The translations under genes were made by a program, and so were the position numbers. Source: a virus. Taken from it: 61,011 nucleotides of DNA. This document shows positions 50,253-57,019 of this stretch, one piece after another. The notes below the pieces were generated by a model. The model made no database searches. It saw only the letters and a list, made by a program, of their open reading frames with translations, and was not told the origin of the DNA. The stretch spans positions 1 to 61,011 of the IMG/VR virus record IMGVR_UViG_3300025000_000107. One strand, 5' to 3'. Each line of letters starts with the position of its first letter. Position 1 is the stretch's first letter.

Positions 50253-51190
50253 TAGTTATACATCCCTTGATAGTCCTGCCACGCTTCCTCCTGTTCTGCT
50301 ATGGCAGCTACTTTCTTAGCAGCTATAGCTTTCTCTTTGTTCAACTGGATGTTAGCTTCGGTAAGGTACTTGGCCATGGTTGTCTTGTTCTTATTGCTTA
50401 CAGCACCAGCCTTCTCAAGAGACTTCTTACACTCTTCACAAACCAACATGATAGGTGCATCCTTATCCTCATAGGCATGCATGTCCTTGATCTGAAAGGG
50501 TTGGTTGCAATACTCGCAGTCCTCCCTAGTGAAAGCATTGATAGACCATGCTGCTGTGTTGACTGTTGAATTCGGAAGGGTCCTGGGCTGTGCATTGTAG
50601 TGACCCTGATATCCACCGTACTTAGTGGTGTATACAGGACGTTCCTTGTAGGAGTCATTGCTCATCCAGATACCTTCATGCCAGTGACCCTTCTTCTCGT
50701 TGAAGATGAATCCCTCACCACTGATGCTCAAGACTGCCAGCTTAGATGCACCGATGAATTCCTCTATCAGCATAGCGATTGCAGGATTATACAACCACCC
50801 TTCAGGCATCTCACGGAGGACCTCTTCATTAAACATTCTTGTATCAGACTTATCAGCGTGGCGAGATACACCACCGATGATTCCATTGTGAATGAACACA
50901 GTGTCCTCGTCTATCATAAATGGGTGGCAGTTGGCTATATCTTTCTGACCATGCGTCTTGATCCTGAAGTGTACAAGGAATGCAGAGTCAGGGGCTATAC
51001 GAGTTGCCCTCTCATACTGCTTATAGAATGGTGCGAACTCCATACTCTTGTACATCTTAATACGTTTGACTCCCAGATGGTCCGTGTTAATGTACGCAAA
51101 GCCAGCTCCATCCGGGTTGCTATTGAAGCAAGTTCTGAGGGTTGCTTCAGTGAGTACTCTTCCTGCTGGTTTGAATATCGCAATACACAT
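50252..51190 (-). CDS. Class II glutamine amidotransferase-like protein with C-terminal zinc ribbon
   Basis: A 312-residue protein. The N-terminal Cys2 (MCIAIF) would be the nucleophile that frees ammonia from glutamine. FLVHFRIKTHG, NCHPFM, FIHNGIIGG and SDTRMFNEEVL are the usual GAT-II/Ntn-hydrolase signatures. The C-terminal part has CEYC and CEEC pairs (about 225-260), then a helix. In this place, next to an amidoligase gene, it could supply ammonia or cleave gamma-glutamyl bonds. Metabolic biosynthesis enzymes of this fold normally carry a synthase domain, which is absent here. Confidence 0.8.
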   Translation of the reverse strand: MCIAIFKPAGRVLTEATLRTCFNSNPDGAGFAYINTDHLGVKRIKMYKSMEFAPFYKQYERATRIAPDSAFLVHFRIKTHGQKDIANCHPFMIDEDTVFIHNGIIGGVSRHADKSDTRMFNEEVLREMPEGWLYNPAIAMLIEEFIGASKLAVLSISGEGFIFNEKKGHWHEGIWMSNDSYKERPVYTTKYGGYQGHYNAQPRTLPNSTVNTAAWSINAFTREDCEYCNQPFQIKDMHAYEDKDAPIMLVCEECKKSLEKAGAVSNKNKTTMAKYLTEANIQLNKEKAIAAKKVAAIAEQEEAWQDYQGMYN

Positions 51191-51191
51191 A

Positions 51192-51359
51192 TTATAGTTT
51201 CCTTTTTATTGTAAGAATTATATAGAAGTTACTGGTACTCTTTCCCGGTAAGCATGTGGGGCAGCAGAATACAAACCAACTAGGCCTATTGTCATAGCAC
51301 CTGAAGTACATGCTGGTATGCTCTTCAACCTTTGCCCCACAATTATGGCATTTAATCAC
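51192..51359 (-). CDS. Zinc-ribbon KR-tail microprotein 14
   Basis: A 55-residue protein starting at a GTG overlapping the amidoligase stop (GTGA). The N-terminal zinc ribbon (IKCHNCGAKVEEH, FCCPTCLPG) is followed by the family tail FYIILTIKRKL. It joins the microprotein tail to a zinc-binding body and sits exactly between the amidoligase and amidotransferase genes. Confidence 0.7.
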   Translation of the reverse strand: MIKCHNCGAKVEEHTSMYFRCYDNRPSWFVFCCPTCLPGKSTSNFYIILTIKRKL

Positions 51360-53032
51360 TCAACAAATTTAGCCACAAGTACAGACCCGTTCGGGTAAGT
51401 CTTGCTGTTGTGTGCCATAAACTCCCGGAACTTATCGAGATCTTTCGAGTGTGAGATAGGTGCCTCACGTTCGAAGGAGATCAGTGCATGAAGGAACTCC
51501 ACCTTGCTTCTCAGTTCGAAGTCAGTAACACAACCAGCAAACAGTCGGAACTCTACTGTTGCTTTATTTGTCAGGTTAACCATAGCCCGACGCTCAGTGT
51601 TGCCTGACTTACTATCCTTCAGGTGCCTTGAGGGTTTAGTCTTCAGCCCCGCACAGTAACCATTGAATGAACGACCAGCTACATAGGTGGTGAAGCTCGG
51701 ACAGCTATGAAGGAAGTTGATCACCTTATACAGATGAACTTCCGACTGGAAACCATCACGACCTACATGGATGTGAAGACCACAGCTGGAATCCTTCTTG
51801 AGTTTACCAGGAAGGAGAGGTCCGAGGTCAAGCTGATGGAAGTAGAGGAGAGACATGGGCTGAGATACAACCTCATACCCATAGCCATCAATACTGCCAT
51901 CACTCTTAGCTACCAGTACCGTAGGATCGTAGCTCTTATACAGGTTCTTCAACCCATTGTTACGGTTGCCATCATCCCTACCAAAGGTACACTCATTCTC
52001 AAAGCCAAAGAACACATTACCACGCTTGATCTCTTTGTCCTTGATATAGTTGTAGAAGATCTTCGGCTTGTGACTGTAGCTGTAGATACCCATACTATTA
52101 CATACCCTACAGTGACTCTCATGATCTCGGATCATACCACAAGAACACTTGTTGTTGATATAAACCCTCTTACATGTCTGACAATACTCTCCACTACCAG
52201 CAAACAGGGAGGAGCAGTTAGCACACTCCTTCTTGTCAGCACAACTGGGGCATACACAGTGGACCTTGGACGCACCCTTAACGAACGTCTTCATGGAGGA
52301 CTTGTAGTTGTTACCACAAGCATCACACTCCATTACGTTCTTGTTTTTACAAGACTGACACATGTACTCTGAGTGATTGTCACCATTCTCATCCATGAAT
52401 ACTACAGACTTGATGTTCGGTTCCTTCTTGTGGCACACTCCGCACATCTTGAAACCGTTCCAACACTTTTCACAATACTTTTTAGGATGCTCCTGCCCTT
52501 CAGTGCAAGAGTATTTCTTACCGCAATGGACACACTCCTCAATCTCATACAGTTTGAAGTGTCGCTTCTTCTCCTCGAAGCACTCGGAGCACACCTGATT
52601 ACCGTACTTACGGAAGATGCCAGCTCTACGCATACCCTCAAGGCTGGTGTTCAGTACGATGGTGTCCTTCCTCTTATAGGTGTTGCAGCACCCACACATC
52701 TTATACTTCGTGGAGATGCACGAGGTGCATATCATCTCACCGTTGATATCCCTGAGTGCAGCTTCGGGTTTCTGCTGACCACAACACTCGCAGGTTGCAA
52801 ATGAGGCCATACATTCACGGCAGTAGTGCTCACCATTACCTGTATGAGTAGTCTCGGATGCAAGCACAGCTTTCTGACAACCAGAGCATACCTTCAGCAG
52901 GGAGTAACATCGTTCACAGTAGGGACCGATCTCGATATCAGGGTAGTCTTCATTGAACAGGACTACCCGAAAGTTAGGATCGGTGATTTCAGTACCACAG
53001 TTGAGGCAAGGACAAGGGGTAGCAGTAGGCAT
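51356..53032 (-). CDS. Amidoligase (COOH-NH2 ligase) with a long zinc-knuckle array
   Basis: A 558-residue protein. Residues 7-315 hold about 18 CxxC or related knuckles (for example CLNC, CERC, CSGC, CREC, CECC), probably nine zinc sites. Residues 335-558 match the amidoligase family, which joins a carboxyl to an amine using ATP: FGFENECTF, KSDGSIDGYGYEVVSQP, CGLHIHVG and NKATVEFRLF supply the metal and ATP ligands seen in glutamine synthetase/GCS-like folds. The ATG at 53032 with AAGGAAA is preferred over an upstream start at 53074. The amidotransferase gene lies directly downstream. Confidence 0.82.
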   Translation of the reverse strand: MPTATPCPCLNCGTEITDPNFRVVLFNEDYPDIEIGPYCERCYSLLKVCSGCQKAVLASETTHTGNGEHYCRECMASFATCECCGQQKPEAALRDINGEMICTSCISTKYKMCGCCNTYKRKDTIVLNTSLEGMRRAGIFRKYGNQVCSECFEEKKRHFKLYEIEECVHCGKKYSCTEGQEHPKKYCEKCWNGFKMCGVCHKKEPNIKSVVFMDENGDNHSEYMCQSCKNKNVMECDACGNNYKSSMKTFVKGASKVHCVCPSCADKKECANCSSLFAGSGEYCQTCKRVYINNKCSCGMIRDHESHCRVCNSMGIYSYSHKPKIFYNYIKDKEIKRGNVFFGFENECTFGRDDGNRNNGLKNLYKSYDPTVLVAKSDGSIDGYGYEVVSQPMSLLYFHQLDLGPLLPGKLKKDSSCGLHIHVGRDGFQSEVHLYKVINFLHSCPSFTTYVAGRSFNGYCAGLKTKPSRHLKDSKSGNTERRAMVNLTNKATVEFRLFAGCVTDFELRSKVEFLHALISFEREAPISHSKDLDKFREFMAHNSKTYPNGSVLVAKFVE

Positions 53033-53118
53033 AATTTTGTTTTCCTTCAATAAATGATTTTTGTTTTTCCACACACTGTCCTCTCAACCACATGAGAGTA
53101 TGTTCCTAGTGTGTAGTG

Positions 53119-53343
53119 TTATAAAACTTTCTTTACTTTTAATCTTATAGACTGATCAAATCTTATACCCCAATCACCATCTCTATCTGAGTTGATGTCG
53201 AAGTAGTCTTCATACACTTGTGTTCGATCTGTAGGAATAATACTCCTAGTCAAATGATTCATATCATATACCCATGACCATACACCCCAATAGTCAGCAT
53301 CATCATCATCTCGGCAATAGTGATTCCCTATGAAAAATTCCAT
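53119..53343 (-). CDS. KR-tail microprotein 15
   Basis: A 74-residue protein (starts MEFFIGNHYCRDDDDADYWG, ends IRLKVKKVL). The ATG at 53343 overlaps the previous stop. No gene starts close downstream, and the AGG codon has become AAA, yet the L-K-V-K pattern is kept. This argues for selection on the protein tail. Confidence 0.7.
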   Translation of the reverse strand: MEFFIGNHYCRDDDDADYWGVWSWVYDMNHLTRSIIPTDRTQVYEDYFDINSDRDGDWGIRFDQSIRLKVKKVL

Positions 53344-53528
53344 CAAATTATCCTGGCAAGTCTACCCCTATCGGTGACAGCATTAGAGGACTTGAGAAGA
53401 TCAACAGTCTCTCTATCTATCAGGTACAAAGAACCCTGTACTCCACCTACAGAGTCAGTACCCAACTTAGGAGCACCTTCAACTCTCCTCTCGGAGAACA
53501 CAACATAAGTACAATCCTTACAACCCAT
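53343..53528 (-). CDS. Small protein in the microgene chain, unknown
   Basis: A 61-residue protein (starts MGCKDCTYVVFSERR, ends RLARII). It has a CxxC but not the KR tail. It overlaps its upstream and downstream neighbours. AGGAGGG in the upstream gene acts as its ribosome site. Confidence 0.62.
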   Translation of the reverse strand: MGCKDCTYVVFSERRVEGAPKLGTDSVGGVQGSLYLIDRETVDLLKSSNAVTDRGRLARII

Positions 53529-53733
53529 TATAATCCCTCCTAATTTTGAATACCTTAAAGCGTCTCATATCATCTAGACGTTCTTCATGACAAGCTTTTC
53601 CTACCCCATCATCCTCCCATGAATAATACCCATAATGTTTTATTCCGCTATCCTCTACATTGATCATACAAAAACAGTTCCAGAAAGGCTTAGCCGTTGG
53701 GTATACAGGGGTGAAGATACCTATCTCCCACAT
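53518..53733 (-). CDS. KR-tail microprotein 16 with C-terminal extension
   Basis: A 71-residue protein (starts MWEIGIFTPVYPTAKPFW). FKVFKIRR precedes a short extra end (DYNGL). ATG 53733 has GGAG at a good distance; a TTG precedes it. It is the first gene of the chain that leads into the amidoligase. Confidence 0.6.
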   Translation of the reverse strand: MWEIGIFTPVYPTAKPFWNCFCMINVEDSGIKHYGYYSWEDDGVGKACHEERLDDMRRFKVFKIRRDYNGL

Positions 53734-53744
53734 CAACTAATCTC

Positions 53745-53755
53745 CTACTATATAG
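53745..53755 (+). promoter_or_regulatory. Variant promoter (TACTATATAG) before the HNH gene at 53807
   Basis: CTACTATATAG differs from the consensus by one base at the start of the core. It lies about 50 bases before a right-going endonuclease gene that is surrounded by left-going genes, matching the distance at the other endonuclease cassettes. Confidence 0.45.
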
Positions 53756-53806
53756 TCCTGTAGAAGCGTAAATCTACAGTCCCATAATTCAACAAAAGGT
53801 ATCATA

Positions 53807-54283
53807 ATGAAAGTCCTCACTGAAGAACAGAAGTTAAATAACAAAGAGTACCAAAAAGCTTATCGTCTTGCAAATAAAGATAGGCTTAAAGAGTATGACC
53901 ACTTCAGATACCACCGAGATAAAGATGTCTACAATGGTAAGCGTAGACAACATAGAGCAGAAAACCCTGAATTATATGCTGAAGCTTATAAAGATAACAA
54001 AGATGTTAGAAATTACAGAACAGTTAAGTATAGAAGAAAGAATTCTTATGGAACAGATGAGCACACAATTCAGAAGATGATGGACGAGCAAAGAGGATGT
54101 TGTAAGATATGCGGAGACTCTTTAGTTCATCCAGGTTCTTTAAAATCCTTCTCAATAGATCATTGTCATACTACAGGATCTGTGAGAGGTTTACTTTGCT
54201 CTAGATGCAATCTAACATTAGGTGGAGTACACGACAGCGTGAATCTCCTTCAATCTATGATAGATTACCTTGAGGCGAGTTGA
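53807..54283 (+). CDS. HNH endonuclease, endonuclease VII-like, opposite to its neighbours
   Basis: A 158-residue protein. The N-terminus is K/N/R-rich with loose repeats (NNKEYQKAYRLANKDRLKEY). The C-terminal nuclease has GCCKICGDSLVHPGS, then FSIDHCHTTGSVRGLLCSRC. It is oriented right-going inside the left-going arm, with its own probable promoter. Its last 19 bases overlap the 3' end of the ATP-grasp gene. Confidence 0.88.
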   Translation: MKVLTEEQKLNNKEYQKAYRLANKDRLKEYDHFRYHRDKDVYNGKRRQHRAENPELYAEAYKDNKDVRNYRTVKYRRKNSYGTDEHTIQKMMDEQRGCCKICGDSLVHPGSLKSFSIDHCHTTGSVRGLLCSRCNLTLGGVHDSVNLLQSMIDYLEAS

Positions 54284-55053
54284 ATAATAGCGTTAGTGTA
54301 GGCTTCTAATGTCGCTCCTTCTAAACCTGGAGCGGTATTAGCCTCAAATATCTTAGGGCTATTAAGACTGAGGGCGATATCCAAAGCGGCGAACTGTAAA
54401 CCTAAAGCAGCTACAGCAGCTATAGCAGCGTCCCTTGCACTGTCAGGGATGGTGACTCCTTCACGGGCAAAGACCCATCCGTTCCCATGTGATCTCACAT
54501 CGTTGCTGTAGGTGATACCATCATCTGCCATACGTTCCTCACTCATCTTCTTCTTCTGAGCAAAGGAGATCATCTCCCCATTGAAGATGTGAAGACGGAC
54601 CTCACGACGACGAGGACATTTAGCCGTGTAAAGTGGGGCAGTTACGAGATCATCTACCCTGTTAGCCACCACGACACCTCTGCCCTGGCTTGATCTGGTA
54701 AGTGTCCGGCAGTACACAGTAATACCAGACTCCACCCAAGCTTTTGCTACATCAAGATCGGAAGTAAACCCAGGTATGTTGTCTGACATACCAGAATCCC
54801 TCAGTTTTTCGAATGTCTTCGTCTTGTCTGAGGCGATGATTACAGCAGTAGGGTCGTTCAACATGGTAAACTCTGGTCGAACAGCCTTCCGAGTGTGAGA
54901 CCCCCAGTTGAGAATGAGATGACTAGCTGAACCACGATAGGAGCTGTTGTCATACTTCATCCGCTTGACGTTGGCTCCACGAGCACGGAGAGTAGCAATT
55001 AGACTTGTGATAGAGTCACTCGGTCCATATGGGTTGATTCGAATTACTTTCAT
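54265..55053 (-). CDS. ATP-grasp ligase-like protein
   Basis: A 262-residue protein. Features of ATP-grasp enzymes are the lysine-containing DKTKTFEKLRDSG, a phosphate-binding loop YCRTLTRSSQGRGVVV, a central REVRLHIFNGEMISFAQKKK, and the terminal metal-binding FEANTAPGLEG (the E-x-N motif). Such proteins join a carboxyl group to an amine or thiol. With an amidoligase and an amidotransferase-like gene close by, a peptide- or amino-acid-conjugating pathway is suggested. The substrate is unknown. GGAGGTG precedes the ATG. Confidence 0.8.
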   Translation of the reverse strand: MKVIRINPYGPSDSITSLIATLRARGANVKRMKYDNSSYRGSASHLILNWGSHTRKAVRPEFTMLNDPTAVIIASDKTKTFEKLRDSGMSDNIPGFTSDLDVAKAWVESGITVYCRTLTRSSQGRGVVVANRVDDLVTAPLYTAKCPRRREVRLHIFNGEMISFAQKKKMSEERMADDGITYSNDVRSHGNGWVFAREGVTIPDSARDAAIAAVAALGLQFAALDIALSLNSPKIFEANTAPGLEGATLEAYTNAIIQLASR

Positions 55054-55095
55054 TTAGCACCTCCAGTTGATTTTCATACCTACAGGTACAATCAG

Positions 55096-55405
55096 GCACC
55101 TATAGGTATGATCGTTGAATGTAGACCCCTTGTAGGGGCTAGAGTGGGCTATTACAACCTAATACCTCAGGTCACAATTGATCTTCTTCTTGTAGCTATA
55201 AATATCAAAAGCTTTTAGTTCCTTTTCACTAGCGGTATTAAATACTACCTCTCTGTCGTTCCACTTAGGGTGCTCTTCTAAAGTAACTTGTAAATCACGG
55301 ATAAGTTCTTTAAGCGTCATAAATGCTCCTACATTTGATTTTAATAAAAACTAATACCCACACAAGCACCTACACCCAATCGTTGAATGTAGGAGCCTTG
55401 TAGTC
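55096..55405 (-). repeat. Two copies of a spacer repeat flanking a small gene
   Basis: GCACCTA, ATCGTTGAATGTAG and CCTTGTAG recur in the same order and spacing at 55096-55140 and 55366-55405. One copy lies on each side of the small gene at 55159. Each copy can form short hairpins (for example CCCCT with AGGGG at 55126-55138). They may be processing or regulatory elements copied with small genes. Confidence 0.6.
55159..55320 (-). CDS. Small protein upstream of the ATP-grasp gene, unknown
   Basis: A 53-residue protein (starts MTLKELIRDLQVTLEEHPKW, ends INCDLRY). GTAGGAG lies seven bases before the ATG. The pattern of an N-terminal helix then REVVFNTASEKELKAFDIYS recalls small phage proteins that follow a common helix-strand layout. 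No family is named with confidence. Confidence 0.65.
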   Translation of the reverse strand: MTLKELIRDLQVTLEEHPKWNDREVVFNTASEKELKAFDIYSYKKKINCDLRY

Positions 55406-55415
55406 CCTTTAATAA

Positions 55416-55607
55416 CTAAATATCGTCCTTAGTCATCCCACAGAATGGACAGAACACTTCGAGATAATCCTTTTGGCAATAGTCACACTTCTTCCTCTTG
55501 GTAATATACTCACCATACAGCACCTCAGTGTACATCTCCCTCCCCAAAGAGGGGGTACTGCAAGGAGATGCAACAACTGTCGTATTAATATCGTTCATGA
55601 TTTTCAT
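55416..55607 (-). CDS. Zinc-ribbon protein, small
   Basis: A 63-residue protein with a two-CxxC ribbon at the C-terminus (KKCDYCQKDYLEVFCPFCGM). The first half is serine/threonine-rich. AGGAGA lies before the ATG. It is the first gene left of a probable divergent promoter pair. The role is unknown. Confidence 0.68.
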   Translation of the reverse strand: MKIMNDINTTVVASPCSTPSLGREMYTEVLYGEYITKRKKCDYCQKDYLEVFCPFCGMTKDDI

Positions 55608-55872
55608 TTATTCATCTCCTTTTTATGAACTCATACAGGTGATGTTAGTACCTACAGTTCTATAGGTTCTATAGGTTCTATAGTATTTATCTACGATAAA
55701 TAATGAAACTAAATGACCTACAGCACCTATAGGATCTATTATCACTGTAAGAATCTAATAGCACCTAATAGTACCTTCCCGCCTAAAGGCTATGTAGTGT
55801 ACAAGACTCTGATCTCTAATAATTAAACAATATTAGAAAGATAGTTAACTTATATTAGATCAGTTTCTTATC
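55608..55872 (-). other. Noncoding A+T-rich divergent control region with tandem GTTCTATAG repeats
   Basis: No gene is visible. GTTCTATAG is repeated three times in tandem at 55657-55683. Further CACCTATAGG, CACCTAATAG and CTATAG elements fill the region. A minus-strand promoter variant CACTACATAG is at 55790-55799 and an exact plus-strand promoter starts at 55873. The region separates left-going genes from an HNH cassette and may carry regulator binding sites or a replication start. Confidence 0.55.
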
Positions 55873-55882
55873 CACTATATAG
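55873..55882 (+). promoter_or_regulatory. CACTATATAG promoter of the HNH cassette at 55931
   Basis: Exact copy, followed by ACTATAAGTTG and a leader very similar to that of the cassette at 57661, including AATATTAAT and GGAG before the ATG. Confidence 0.65.
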
Positions 55883-55930
55883 ACTATAAGTTGTAGAAAA
55901 TATTAATATCAATTAAATATGGAGATTATT

Positions 55931-56533
55931 ATGGGTTGGAGCAAAGAGGAAGCTAATGAGTATGCTAAGAAATATTATCAAGAGCATAAAGAAGAGATCG
56001 CTTTGAAGGCTAGAGAGTATAGAGAGAAGAATAGGGATGAGGTAAAAGAATATGCTAAGATTTGTAGTAAAAAGAATAAAGATAAAAGATGTTTAACTTC
56101 TAAAGAGTGGTATTATAATAATAAAGACGAGGCGTTATTAAAAAACAAGGAGTGGCGTGATAATAATAAAGATCATAGAGCTTTATATTCTAAAAATTAT
56201 AGAGAAGATAATAGAGAGAGGTTGTCAGAATATTTTAAAGATTGGAGATCACAACCCTATACAGCCTATAGGATTAGGATTGGTATTTTAAGAAACAAAT
56301 ACGGCGTAACTGAAGAATTGTTGTCAAACATGCTCAATGATCAGAGAGGTTGTTGTAAAACATGCGGTGATAGTCTGATATATTCAGACTCTAAAACAAA
56401 CTATCATATAGATCATTGTCATACTACAGGAACTGTAAGAGGTCTTTTGTGTCATAGCTGCAATGTTTCCCTAGGGCATCTAAAGGAAAATATAGACACC
56501 CTAAGGAATATGATTGCTTATTTGGAAAGTTGA
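55931..56533 (+). CDS. HNH endonuclease, endonuclease VII-like, with basic repeats
   Basis: A 200-residue protein. It starts MGWSKEEANEYAKKYYQEHK, then loose repeats of about 14-20 residues rich in K, N, E and Y. The nuclease part has GCCKTCGDSLIYSDS, YHIDHCHTTGTVRGLLCHSC. GGAG precedes the ATG at 55931. An earlier in-frame ATG (55919) overlaps the ribosome site and is unlikely. It is right-going amid left-going genes. The last 16 bases overlap the 3' end of the gene at 56518. Confidence 0.88.
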   Translation: MGWSKEEANEYAKKYYQEHKEEIALKAREYREKNRDEVKEYAKICSKKNKDKRCLTSKEWYYNNKDEALLKNKEWRDNNKDHRALYSKNYREDNRERLSEYFKDWRSQPYTAYRIRIGILRNKYGVTEELLSNMLNDQRGCCKTCGDSLIYSDSKTNYHIDHCHTTGTVRGLLCHSCNVSLGHLKENIDTLRNMIAYLES

Positions 56534-56676
56534 ACACTTTTAAGGGTATAGGCCCTCATGAGCACGGGAGCTATCTTAACAGTCAGGGGCTTCTGGACGT
56601 ATACCCTCTTTACGAGCTTACTATTAGGTTTAGGTTCAACATTAAAAGCTACAAATCCTACGATTCTTGCGTTCAT
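56518..56676 (-). CDS. Small basic protein, unknown
   Basis: A 52-residue protein (starts MNARIVGFVAFNVEPKPNSK). AGGAGGAG before the ATG at 56676 makes this start secure over a longer frame. The last codons overlap the HNH gene end. Confidence 0.62.
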   Translation of the reverse strand: MNARIVGFVAFNVEPKPNSKLVKRVYVQKPLTVKIAPVLMRAYTLKSVQLSK

Positions 56677-56769
56677 TTGATCTCCTCCTATTGAGTTTTT
56701 GTATCTCAATGTTCTTCTCTGAGACAGTAACAAACAATATGACTAGCACCCAGAAGACTATAGGTTCCA

Positions 56770-56955
56770 TTATAAGATTGGCCACCTCCCTGTCCGTTCA
56801 TGAAATATCTCATCAAGTACCTCCATCCTTCTTTCTGCCAATAGTAGAAAGTCTCTTCTTTGTTCTTCTGAAAAGACTTCTACCTTATTGAGTTCCTCAA
56901 TTCGAGCATCAATCTCTTGTAGACTTAGGTCATGTCGGGTAGATGTAGGGTCCAT
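56770..56955 (-). CDS. Small helical acidic protein, unknown
   Basis: A 61-residue protein with a helical hairpin (SLQEIDARIEELNKVEVF, EEQRRDFLLLAERRMEVL). GGAGG precedes the ATG at 56955. The start region lies in a cluster of GTAGGGTC repeats. Confidence 0.6.
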   Translation of the reverse strand: MDPTSTRHDLSLQEIDARIEELNKVEVFSEEQRRDFLLLAERRMEVLDEIFHERTGRWPIL

Positions 56956-57013
56956 GCATACCTCCATGTAGGGTCTATGTAGGGTCCACGTCTACTCGAC
57001 GTAGGGCTACATG
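56945..57013. repeat. Four GTAGGG repeats spaced in steps of 11 bases
   Basis: GTAGGGTCCATG (56945), GTAGGGTCTATG (56968), GTAGGGTCCACG (56979) and GTAGGGCTACATG (57001) lie 23, 11 and 22 bases apart, close to whole helical turns. They cover the spacer before the 56770-56955 gene and overlap its first codons. This looks like a tandem binding site for a regulator. Confidence 0.55.
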
Positions 57014-57019
57014 AAAGAT

